Below, piece by piece: positions 1-9,997 of a DNA stretch of 64,000 nucleotides; position 1 is the stretch's first letter; the number at the start of each line of letters is the position of its first letter. Below the pieces are notes generated by a model. That model was not told the origin of the DNA and did not search any database. It was given only the letters and a program-made list of their open reading frames with translations. This DNA comes from Calcarisporiella thermophila CBS 279.70 (lineage: Eukaryota > Calcarisporiellomycota): the NCBI RefSeq assembly GCF_041956535.1, contig NW_027192194.1, forward strand, positions 794,802-858,801. Reading direction: 5' to 3'. The translations under genes were made by a program, and so were the position numbers.

Positions 1-408
1 AAGGTGGTGACGTGGGATGTGGACTCGAAGGATTATGAGGTCAACAACCTCGAGAAGGAACAAGCGAATTATCAGAAGGACTTGAATGGTGCAGACCCCA
101 AGACCACCGGCCATATGTAAGTTTTATTGGTTGGTTCCGGCGGGCCGGCGTCATATTGCAGCACGTACTGACCATACAATGTTTCCTTCACCTTATAGCT
201 CCCTACAACACGATGTCTACAACATCACAGCAGGACAACTTGCTCCCTGGGCATTTGACTTCGTACAAAAGCAGGGCTATAAGGTATGATAGAAATGTAA
301 GAATCGCTTATAGAATAGGCTCGCTCACATTGTGTCTCTCTGCTATAGGCGGTCACCGTTGCTGAATGCCTGAACGATAGCGATCCAAAAAATTGGTATC
401 GCGCCTAA
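1..408 (+). CDS. Chitin (polysaccharide) deacetylase, 3' end only
   Basis: Only the C-terminal part of the gene is in the window. Exons are 1-116, 199-283 and 349-408; both introns have GT..AG borders and the phases join cleanly to the TAA at 406-408. The peptide contains WDVDSKDYE, GHISLQHDV, TAGQLAPWAFDFVQKQGYK and DPKNWYR, the end pattern of fungal carbohydrate esterase family 4 (NodB-fold) chitin deacetylases. These enzymes remove acetyl groups from chitin at the wall to give chitosan. The metal-binding His/Asp motifs lie upstream, outside the window, so activity cannot be judged. A GH46-type chitosanase that would cut the product sits at 21 kb. Confidence 0.85.
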
Positions 409-828
409 AATTCTGTGCATGACAGCCGTTAACTTTTTCTCAATTTTTCGAATGCTCTCCTGGTCGAGGCCAAATCTATCATCACTCAGCAATTCCTTAT
501 CTAATCCTCTCCTTCAGCTTAGAGTTTTTTTTTCTTCTCCTGTTACCATATTTTAGTAATTCCACCCATGTGTAGACGCCATATTTAATTATATAGTGAA
601 TTTAATAATACCACACATATGGATTGAATGAAGTTTTTTTCACATGTGTCTGCGCCACATGTTCTATCCTCACGTAGAATTTTCAAAGAGGTAGAAAACG
701 ACTTGAAGCACGATTAGTATCAGTCAACTTCATTCTTTTCTTTCCCCCCTCTATATTTATTTTTCTCATCAAGCTGCGGTCAAGGCCTGCCTAATTCTCT
801 ATTTGGATAAAATTGTCTGGGTTGAAAG
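409..828. other. Intergenic: 3' UTR and PEX14 promoter
   Basis: This stretch of 420 bp between two plus-strand genes is AT-rich and contains T-runs. A pyrimidine-rich tract (about 735-765) precedes the PEX14 start, as is common in fungal promoters. No open frame of note or RNA gene was seen. Confidence 0.6.
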
Positions 829-2386
829 ATGTCTGCTGATGATAATTCCGATCAGAATGCATCTGAATTGCCACCTGCTGTGTCAGAAGATAACAGCACG
901 CTCTCCTCCGCTCCTAGCGACGATAACTCAGCGCCTACACCATTATCGGAGACGAGAACTACTGATCCCGTGAGAGACCTATTAGGTGAACGCATGACTC
1001 CCGAGGAAAGAAAAAAAAAGCGTGATCAGCTTCTTAAAATGCAACAAAAGGCACGCGAGCGGCAGTCTTTATCCAACTCGACTGCCCCCGACTCTGCGCC
1101 CAGTACGGTTTCAAATATGGCGGCTGCTAATAATGCATCACCACCCCCTACAGTGGCATCATCACCAGAAGTATCTGCAAATGGGAATGGAGGGGCCATT
1201 CGTGAGGATATGGTTCAACGCGCTGTGCAATTTTTAACCTCGCCCAATGTTCGTTCGGCGCCCCGTGTACGGAAAGTGACATTCTTGGAAAAGAAGGGCT
1301 TAACACCCCGAGAGATCGAGGTTGCTTTTGAGCGGATCGGACCAGAGACCGATGAGAAATCGACTACTGAGGTAATTTCTCAATCCCGCATGACGAGTCC
1401 ACCTGACATTCACTCGGTCCTTTGCGAAATATTTACTATATTTCTATATTTCATAGGGCGCAGAGGGAGAAGCGTTGCTGTCCTCAACAACAAACACAAA
1501 AGAGGTAAGCCCAGCCCCCGCGCCAGCTCCTCCGCCTCTCCCAGCCAAGACCTATGTTTCCGCCCCATCCCAAGCTTATCTCTACCCTGGTAATGCGATG
1601 CCACCACAAGGATACCACTACCCATACGCAACACAACAGCAGATGATCCAGCCGGTAAGCCCGTGGAAAGGAGTCGTTTTAACTCTGCTATTGACGGGAG
1701 CGCTTGCCGCGGGCGTACTGAGTTTGATCAAGGTAAAAATGAGCACCGATTTTTTTGGTGGATATCATGAAAAGATAGATAACTGAGCTCGGTCGCGTTA
1801 ACAGAGGCTGGCATTACCCTATCTTCACTCCATCATCAAGTTCCGCTCGTCACTCTTTCAACATCAGAATTCACTATTGGCTGCCTTGAGCGCCAAACTT
1901 AAATCCATGGCCTTCTCCCCGTCTTCCAGGGATCCATCGGAACAGCCTTCTGCCTCCTCCACTGACAACGTCGTCCCAGCTGTCGCCGCAGATAACTCAG
2001 CCCTTACACTGGGTCCCACTCTCGAACGCCTGCAAAAGCTCCAAGCATCCCTCATCTCCTACCGTCTCCAGGCCACCGCCAGCGAAGAAACTCGCACTTC
2101 GCTCTTGACCTCGCTTGGCGAGGTCATCGACACCGTCGCCAAAGAAGCCTACTCTCACGCTAGCGGGTACAACAGCGGCTCCTGGCGGTTTGCGGGGGAG
2201 AACAACGCCGTCGCGCAGGTGAAGAGCGAAATCCGAAGCTTGAAGGGAGTGCTCCTGAATCGCCGAAATTTCCCGACGGTGCCCACCGTGGCATCATCAC
2301 TGTCGAGTGGTGTCAACCGGGCAGCGGCCGAGGATAAGTCGAAGCCAGTCGGGGCTAACCCAGCGACAGGGGCCGATCAACAGTGA
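829..2386 (+). CDS. PEX14: Peroxisomal membrane anchor protein PEX14
   Basis: Exons 829-1371, 1457-1732 and 1805-2386 give 466 aa. Residues about 124-171 (REDMVQRAVQFLTSPNVRS...EKKGLTPREIEVAF) match the conserved PEX14 N-terminal domain that docks the import receptor PEX5 and binds PEX13 and PEX19. A Pro-rich stretch (about 198-240) leads to one hydrophobic segment (about 251-271), followed by a basic/helical segment and a coiled-coil-like region (LERLQKLQASL). PEX14 is the core of the peroxisomal matrix-protein docking complex. Oddity: the conserved domain is preceded by about 120 residues of acidic then charged low-complexity sequence, whereas it lies near the N-terminus in most homologues. 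The start is the first ATG in the open frame, so the extension may be real or partly 5' UTR. The intron 1733-1804 is chosen because it keeps the helix after the membrane segment in frame. Confidence 0.92.
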
Positions 2387-2801
2387 CCCTGTTGATGGCG
2401 TGTTTATTAGCGGGGGAACGGAGATCCCCTCTATTCTATGGATGGGACGCTTCTCCATTTTGTATATCTTATTTGCTTAGAATGAGGATGAGGACTTTAT
2501 AATAATAATACATACATCAAAGAACAAAGCCGAGAAAAAACCGAAAAACAGGAGGAAAAAAAAACCTAAAGCAACCAGAAAGAAACCCATTTAAACAAGG
2601 AAAGGGAAATAAAAAAACCAGTAGAGATGAAGAGTGAAATAGCAGAAATGATAATAAAATAGAGAGGAATAGCACCATGGAGAGGAATAAATATGCGTGA
2701 CGGAGGCAAGGAAAACATGAGAATGGGGAGGGGAAGGGTTGTGAAGCCTAATATGCATATCAGGCTCGATGCGCGCTCTTTTTGATAGGTGACTTTTTGC
2801 C
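2387..2801. other. Intergenic between convergent genes
   Basis: This is 415 bp between the ends of PEX14 (+) and the PKA catalytic gene (-). It is A-rich on the plus strand and presumably holds both 3' UTRs and their polyadenylation sites. No gene was seen. Confidence 0.6.
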
Positions 2802-4591
2802 CTAAAAGTCTATAAATAATTCCTGGTAGCTCTTCTCGCCCACAGCCAAACTGCCTCCATAAGTGCCCTCCGCCTCTTCCGGGTAAGCGTCGAAGCAGCT
2901 GGCATCCGAATCGGCACTCACGCGTGGGATATAGGGCGGAGTCACCTCTTTCCTCACAAGCTTACCCCAGTCCACCGACTCAAACCACTTGTGTCTCTTC
3001 ACATCCTCACACCCGCCTTTCAAGTTCCCGAGCCGCTTACTTAGGTCCTTGGCGAGAAGCCGCTTTATCAAATCTTTTGCGGCGCCGTCAAAGTGGCTGG
3101 GGAAGCGGGGTCTTTTCGCGGCCACAATTTTCTCGTACAACCGCATCGGATCTGGATCGTGGTAGGGGGGGTGCCCTGCCAGCATTTCAAAGATGAGGAC
3201 ACCGAGCGCGTAAAAGTCGGCAGCCTTGCCGTAGCCTTTGGTCGTGATAATCTCGGGCGCGAGATATTCTATTTAGGCGGGGGAAGCGGAGAGGAGCGGA
3301 GGATGTTAGCTAGGGAGGGAAATCGGAATAAACTTTAGCAAAACCTAAAGCGGTTACCTGGAGTCCCACAGAGTGTGTAGGTGACATTATCGGGGGAATG
3401 TTTGGCAAAACCAAAGTCGGTAATACGTAAATGGCCATTTCGGTCCAATAGAAGGTTCTCGGGTTTCCTAATGCCACGGGGACGCAAAGAAACAAGAACC
3501 AAAGTTAGAACGGGGGTCGTGCAGAGGGAAGCGTTGTGAGAAGGGGTGATTACAAGTCTCGGTAGAGGACATCCATCGAATGCAGATATTCTATTGCAAG
3601 CAGGACCTCGGAGGCATAGAACCTGGCAATGTCGTTGGGGAATCGCTACGGGCACAGCAAAAGCAAGGCTTGAGTCAGCCGGTGCCCACATCTCATAAAC
3701 CTTAAAGTGTAAAGATTCACCAACCTGCGATCTCCGCAGCACGCTGAATAGCTCCCCACCCGGCACGAAGTCCATCACCATGAACAGATGGGTAGCATCC
3801 TGAAAGGTGCCCCACAAATTGACGATAAAAGGATGGTTGATTCGTTCAAGGATTCGCTTCTCGTCGTTGGTGTGCTGAACCTGCTTGAAACGCACAATAT
3901 CCCTTTTCCGCAGGGTTTTAATGGCGTAGAATTTTTTACTATGGTTCGATTGGGACCTAGAGGGGAGAGGAGAAAAAAATATGAATAAGCACGGTTAGGA
4001 GGTAATATCTCCACGGCTTACAAATGAACCCTGCCGAATGACCCCGTCCCAAGGGTGCGTATTAGCGTGAAATCCTGCAGCGCCATTTTGCCCAACAATT
4101 GAGGTTTAGGTGGGATTTGTGCGAAGAAATCCTGCGATTTGGATCGTGTTTCTAAGGAGCCAGGCGAAGCGCCTGTAGCTTGAGGAGATGAAATGAGGAT
4201 CAAAAAGAGGGGACAAGAAGCTCGTGATATCGAAAAACTTACTGCTCTTCTCATTATTAATCTTTGCCGCGTCCATCGAAGTATCATTCGAGCACTTGTC
4301 GCTGGTGTAGCCACTATCTCGTGGGGCCTGAATCTGCTGCTGCATTTCGCATTGTTTCTGTTGTTCTTGCGCGTAGCTCTTCTCCCATTTTTGTGCCGAT
4401 GCGGGGGAATAGAGCGGGTGATCACTGAGGGGTGGCTGGGGCAGTTGGCTGGCTTGGGACTCGACGGGAGGAGTGGGGGTATTAAGGCGAGAGACGTCAT
4501 GACTGGATGGCCCGTTGGATCTGCTAAGCGATTTTTGGCGATGTGAGCCGCCATTCTTAATGACTGAGGTCAGCTTTTGAAGAAACGCCAT
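2802..4591 (-). CDS. cAMP-dependent protein kinase, catalytic subunit
   Basis: Six exons (4591-4243, 4172-4022, 3956-3725, 3645-3554, 3467-3358, 3268-2802) encode 466 aa. About 145 residues of Ser/Pro/Gln-rich sequence precede an AGC kinase domain. Visible landmarks are GTGSFG (158-163), the VAIK-type lysine in FYAIK (K180), YRDLKPEN (272-279), DFG (292-294) and an activation loop YTLCGTPEYLAPE with T306 in the position phosphorylated in PKA. The AGC C-tail ends in FIDF, the hydrophobic-motif end of PKA. The enzyme phosphorylates Ser/Thr targets when cAMP releases it from the regulatory subunit, whose gene starts 3.4 kb away on the other strand. A PKA-specific assignment over other AGC kinases rests on the activation loop and the chain ending exactly at FxxF. 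Confidence 0.93.
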
Positions 4592-5429
4592 TATTGATGA
4601 GAGGGGGGAGGAGGGCGAGGGGAGGAGAGCCAGACTTTCTCGAGGGTGTTGAGGAGAATGCTCAGATGAATGGAAAAAAAAAAAGAAAATGGAGCGATGT
4701 CGGTATTACATGTATCTGGAGAGAAAACGGTTAAGTGTTGACAAAAGCTAAAAAAAAAAAGCTAATGGGGATTGGGAAGTGTAGAAGAGCAGAATTAAGA
4801 ATGGGCGGGTTAGACAAATGACATTGGTGGCAAAATGATACCACGCCCCTCAGGATTCATTTGATAGGTGACCGCCATTCCACCGGTTTAAGGCCCACCT
4901 GCTTAATTGCTTGTGGGCTCCTCGATCATGCACACATGGAGACAAAACAAGCACGTTATCACAAAGCAGGACTCGAATTCGCTATTGCTGCAGCCACACA
5001 GGGGAGCTGCGCAACAGAAGGGGCCTCGAGCCCTCCCCTGCTGAGTGGGCGGATCCGATGACGATAACGAGCTCGCTGGCGTCATGCCCCGTTCCGCGCC
5101 AGCTTGCGAGCATTTGCGTTTGCCACCCGAACAGCAGGGGCTCTAGCTGTTAGCCCGAGATCCGGAACACGGGGCTAATGAGTATTTTCAGTTTGGGCAG
5201 TGGAAAAGAAACGACTTTTAGACAAATAGGGATAAATAGTGTATATAGAATGGCGTGGGCATTACAAGCGATAAGTAGGCCGGGATAAGATTAACAATGG
5301 TATTTTACAATAAACAAAGGGGAAACACACACTTCTCGCTCCTTCTGTTTCAATAAATATCACTTTGTAGAGGTCCGGGGAAAACGTATCTGCTCTTGGC
5401 TCTAGGGAGGGGAGGGGGGAGGAGCCAGG
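4592..5429. other. Intergenic upstream of the PKA catalytic gene
   Basis: This stretch of 838 bp holds the promoter of the PKA catalytic gene and the 3' UTR of the methyltransferase. Short overlapping frames around 4861-5150 have no recognisable product and are taken as chance. An imperfect hairpin (about 4890-4918, GCCCAC...GTGGGC) is visible. Confidence 0.5.
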
Positions 5430-6770
5430 CTAGTTGGCAGGCTTCTGGCCGTAGGCAAACACCCACTTGCCGTGTCCATTGGGATAATCTTCGCTCAAGA
5501 GCTCCTGCTGGGCCTTGCTGAAGAGATCCTCGAATTCTTCATCGGACACCTGCATTACCTTGAGCAACGAGGGTTTGGCGGCTCGGATCAACAGGAGGAC
5601 GTCTTCCGCGCCCGCAGCGCCAAGTTCAGAAGTGGCTCCGCAAGGGCCGATGCGTTTATTTTCAGCAATGTGGATCAGGCCCAATGACTTGAGATTTGGG
5701 CCGAGATTGTCAAGAATGCTCGTATCGATGTTTTTCGACTCCATGACCTTATAGACTATCCGCAGAAGTACGAAAGGTTAGAGGGGGGGGGGGGAGGGAC
5801 AAAGACTTTCTGGGGTGCCATAGGCGGGGACGCTTACACTGCTTCAGCAAATGAGTCGAGTTGGGGCCACACTCAAACAGGTCAAACATCGGCTCGGCCA
5901 ACTATAAAGGGAGCTCGGTTAGTCGGCAGTATGGGGAAGGGGCAAGTCCGCACAGCCTGATGCTCACCTCAATAAAACCACCCGGTTTCAACACGCGGAA
6001 CAATTCCTTATATACGTCTTGGGTTTTATCGCTTGGGTATGCAAGAATCGTGGCACGTTGGAATATAAAATCTAGAGTAGTTAGGCATAATTAGAATGGG
6101 GAATCGCTCTAAGAAGCCTCTTTTTGGAGAAGGGCCCAGGCACACGAACCAAAGGTATTGTCCTCGAAGTCGAGGCCATCTAAGATATTGTTTTGAACAA
6201 AAGTACAATTGGGGGGTTTGATGCTATTTGGGAAGATGGGTAACATGTCCACGCCGACGAACTCGCTGTTGGGGTATTCAGATGCCTATAAGAACGGAGG
6301 GTTAGAGTCGATACAGGATCAACCAAAGACTTGGAAAAGGGGCATCCACCTACCATATCCATAGTCCACGCACCAGAGCTGCAGCTGCAGTCATGAATAG
6401 GATACCAAATGAAAACAAGTTTAGTGCTTCAACCGAGGAATGAATTGGATTCAGTCGACTAACCCAACATCCAGCACTTTAATTCCTTCTTGTAATCTCG
6501 CCTTGATGGGGGCCATGAAATTTCCAAACAACTGCTTTAAAATGAAGTGCTGCATGGTCATGCGGTCGCTCTCCTTGCTGTCTAGCGGAAGGGAGTAGGG
6601 GGAGTCTAAACGCCGATGGGAGAGAGAGGAAAAAACAGGGATAAGAAATCAAGACCAGATGGGGACATCGAGAAATGCTTACTCTCGATCTTGTGGTATT
6701 TCCTCCCCTCGATCAGGCTAAAATCCTCATTTTCCTCGTAGGAGATGGTCGAGTTGCTGGTATGATCCAT
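5430..6770 (-). CDS. Class I SAM-dependent methyltransferase
   Basis: Seven exons (6770-6683, 6605-6464, 6384-6354, 6285-6150, 6071-5968, 5901-5838, 5755-5430) join in phase to 296 aa. The core shows motif I VLDVGCSSGAW (about 44-54), an acidic end of beta-2 (EFVGVDM), and motif NNILDGLDFEDNTFDF followed by RVLKPGGFIELAEP. These are the Rossmann-fold SAM-binding signatures of the methyltransf_11/25 type. The substrate cannot be deduced; such proteins are expanded in early-diverging fungi. The ATG at 6770 is the first in frame; an upstream non-coding exon is possible. The gene lies between the two PKA subunit genes. One exon is only 31 nt. Confidence 0.85.
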
Positions 6771-7987
6771 GGTATCTGATGGAGGGTACACTGACTGGCG
6801 CTGCTTACTCTTTTTCCTACTGTTGAGGAGCCGAGAGGGAGAAGCATTACGGCCATCATGGGGTCAGAGCCTTGCAGGAAAGTATACAGCAGGATGCATC
6901 ACTTACACTAGGCGGTATAATCTCTTGAAAACCTTAGAGTAGAGCAGCGCGTACATGTTCCATCAACCTTTTATCTTGTTCTTGAGAAGGAAGATTGTTT
7001 CTAGGTTTTCCATGGTGAGTAGGGGCGGCCCTAGGAAGAAGGTTCATAAAGCTTCTCCGACCGCCCCATTAAGGAAATCCTCTGGGTTTTCTCGAGGCAC
7101 AAAGGCCTATCTCCGCCCCAGCGTCCTAAGCGCAATAAATCAAGATAGACCTCGAACACCGAAGAGCACAGAAGCGGTGGGATGCTCTAGATTTTACAGC
7201 GGCCGTCTCACCTGGGCTATGGCCAAGGTCAGTGTCGGTGAGGAATGGCCCCTTTTGTCCAAAGCCGCGCCTTCATCGGCAATCCCTTTGCCGGCATCCG
7301 TGAGCCGAACCTCATGGATGTCGAGGCAATTCCCCTTCCTCGAGGCAGATGTGGCTCAATCGGGCCTGACCTCACCGCGCAAGGATTGCCCCGTGCATTG
7401 CTCTTCGCCAATGTCTTTCGGAGATCAATCCATCGACCAAGTCTCCCTGTGGTTGGAAAAAAAAAATAGAAATTGGCGAAAGAGAGCGTCGCACTGTCGG
7501 CTTGCCGTCAAACCCCTCAACTTACATCAGGGCTTACGTTGAATTGCGGGGCGATGGCCCGGCGGCCTGCTGCGTGTATTTAAGCCGGCCCGCAAACCCT
7601 ATCCACGCTACAAAGCTTGCTCGACTCGGCGGCCTCCCATATTAGAGAAAACACCCCCCTACCCATCCAGAGGTAGAATGATTTCAGACCACCTCGTGCA
7701 TGATCCAGCTTTCAGAAGTTTCTTATCGCCTTAGCTGAACTGTGCAGAAGAGATTCGCCCCTCGGATTTTCGACCCTTGTTCTCCCTCTCAGGCTAAAAA
7801 ATAAAAAAATCACGCTGCGCGCTTTTCATTCCTAGCATCGCATTGCAATCATCGCAGGAATCCCAAGCAATTTATATTGCCCATCATTCTGCCAAAACCA
7901 AAACCACACTCTAAACGCAGGAAACTTACGGGCGACCCCGCCTCCGCTGCCGCCACTGCGACCACTTCTTTAGACCACGACCAACCG
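6771..7987. other. 1.2-kb divergent upstream region (methyltransferase / PKA-R)
   Basis: This is a shared upstream region between a minus-strand and a plus-strand gene. It contains one long plus-strand frame with an ATG (6955-7542, 195 codons, rich in Arg, Ser and Pro) that I do not recognise. GC content is higher than in neighbouring intergenic DNA. An in-frame extension of the PKA-R frame runs upstream to about 7877 but has no ATG before 7988. Confidence 0.4.
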
Positions 7988-9408
7988 ATGTCATTCCCAC
8001 CCCACCTCACCCTTCTAGAACCGCACAAACGCCTACTTGAGGAGCTAGGAGATGAGCTCGCTCGCATCCAGCCAAGTGACGCTTTGCAGTTTTGTTTCAA
8101 CTACTTCAGTCGTCGGTTGGAGGAGGAGAGATCGCGTTTCATGAGTGGTAAGTGCCGTGGCTCTCCGCCTTTTTTTTTCGCTTTGTTTATCCATCCGCAA
8201 CCTAATGGCTGACGGGATTTTTGCCATGACTTAGGGGGTGCACAGGCTCCCAATCAGGCATTCGAATCCTCCATCCCCCCCTTCGCCCCGGGAGATGAGG
8301 CCCAGCTCCAGCAGGACTTCGACGAGCATCTCATCGACAGCGATGAGGATGACGTCGACGAAGAGGAGAGCGAGGATGTTTCCCCACTCCCCGCAGTCGA
8401 TCCCTCGCGTTACAATCCGGCGCGCCGTACAAGTGTCAGCGCCGAATCCATGACCCCTAGCCGTAATCAGCAGGATTACGTGAAGCTGGTCGTGCCCAAA
8501 TCCGAGGAACAGCGCCGCCGGATCGAAGCTTCGATTGGGAACAATTTCTTGTTCAAGAATCTGGACGAGGAGCAGCACCGAGACGTGGTCAACGCCATGA
8601 CAGAAAAGCGCTTCAAGGCGGGCGACGAGGTCATCCGCCAGGGAGCCGTCGGAGACTTTTTCTACATTGTGGAGACGGGGACCCTCGAGGTCTACATCGA
8701 CAAGGGCGCGCCCCAGAAGGTGGCGGAGTATGGGCCGGGCGGCAGCTTTGGGGAGCTCGCACTGATGTACAACGCACCCCGTGCTGCAACCGTGGTCGCC
8801 ACCTCGGACTGTGTCCTCTGGGCCCTGGATCGGGTCACGTTCCGCCGTATCCTCATGGAAAACACGTCCCAGAAGCGCCGCATGTATGAGGCCTTCCTCG
8901 AGGAAGTGCCCCTGCTCGCCTCGTTGCAGCCCTACGAAAGACACAAGATTGCAGACGCATTGGAGAGCGTTTATTTCGACGATGGCCAGCTGGTAATCAA
9001 GCAGGGCGACGTAGGCGACAACTTCTATTTTGTGGAGGCGGGTGAAGGCGTCGTGATCAAGGCCGACGACAAGGGAGTGGAGCACGAGGTGTTGCAGCTG
9101 AAGAAGGGAGACTACTTTGGCGGTAAGCTCAGCCGTTCCTCACCTCTCCCTGCTCGCCCAGTGGGTGGACAACCTTACTAACCCCCTCTCCTTGCCTTTC
9201 CGCCCTAGAATTGGCCTTGCTCAACGACCAGCCCCGTGCGGCAAGCGTCCGCGCTAAAGGCCGGCTAAAGTGCGCAACCCTGGGAAAGAAGGCGTTCACC
9301 CGCCTTCTCGGGCCTCTGCACGAAATCCTCAAGCGCAACAGTGCTCAGTACGTGAGCGTCATTTCCTCGCAGGGCCAAAACTATGGTCAGGATGTGACCA
9401 TGTCCTAG
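7988..9408 (+). CDS. cAMP-dependent protein kinase, regulatory subunit
   Basis: Exons 7988-8147, 8235-9122 and 9209-9408 give 415 aa. The N-terminus ([21 protein letters not shown]) resembles the dimerisation/docking helices. An acidic linker leads to RRTSVS (117-122), a substrate-type inhibitor site that occupies the catalytic cleft and can be phosphorylated (type II R). Two cyclic-nucleotide-binding domains follow; their phosphate-binding cassettes [16 protein letters not shown] (225-240) and [16 protein letters not shown] (348-363) both keep the Glu and Arg that contact cAMP. The protein holds the catalytic subunit inactive until cAMP binds. The start at 7988 is the first ATG in the frame. 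The intron at 9123-9208 splits the second cassette. The catalytic subunit gene is nearby (2802-4591). Confidence 0.95.
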
Positions 9409-9997
9409 GAGCAACGCTCCAGCGGCGATGTTTCGTTCTGATTCTTCTATTTTTCTTTCTCTCAGTCTTCAGTTGAAGGGAGGTGTGTGTGGCATGAGTA
9501 CACTTTTTTTTCAATAATTTTCCGGATTCTTTTTTTTTTATTTCTTCTGTTTTCTCTTTTTTTCCCCCTTTAATTCTCTCTTGTTTTTCTCTTTGACGAG
9601 CATTTTTTTTCTTTTCTTTTTATTCTGAAAATGCAAAGTTTGAATAAATTTCTATTGGGACAATCTCTTTTTTTCCTCGAGCTCAACAAAACAAAAAAAA
9701 ATGGACAAACCATTTGGAAATAACCCATGAGCCATAGGTAGAGGCATGAACGTGGAATGAGTTTCTTCTAACATTTATTTTGAAGGGGAGCATAAGAAAA
9801 AAAAAATAAGAATCCCACAATATTTGCAAAAAGAAAAGGAAAAAAAAGAACAAGGAATAGCGATATAGAAATGATGGAAAGAAAAGGATGGAAGAAGGAA
9901 AAAAAAAAAGATTGCCTTGCTCTCCCCCACCCTCTGGCCAAAGGGAAATGCCATAAATAAACAAACAGTAACAACACAAAACAAACAAACCGTGAAA
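9409..9997. other. Intergenic between convergent genes, T-rich then A-rich
   Basis: The first half (9440-9680) is strongly T-rich and the second half A-rich, which fits the 3' UTRs of PKA-R (+) and the THP3-like gene (-). Minus-strand frames here are low-complexity Phe/Leu translations of the A-runs. Confidence 0.6.

Noticed and set aside
8231-9085. Minus-strand frame of 284 codons inside the PKA regulatory subunit gene
   Set aside because: It is the antisense of a GC-rich, clearly coding plus-strand exon; the CNB motifs fix the real frame.
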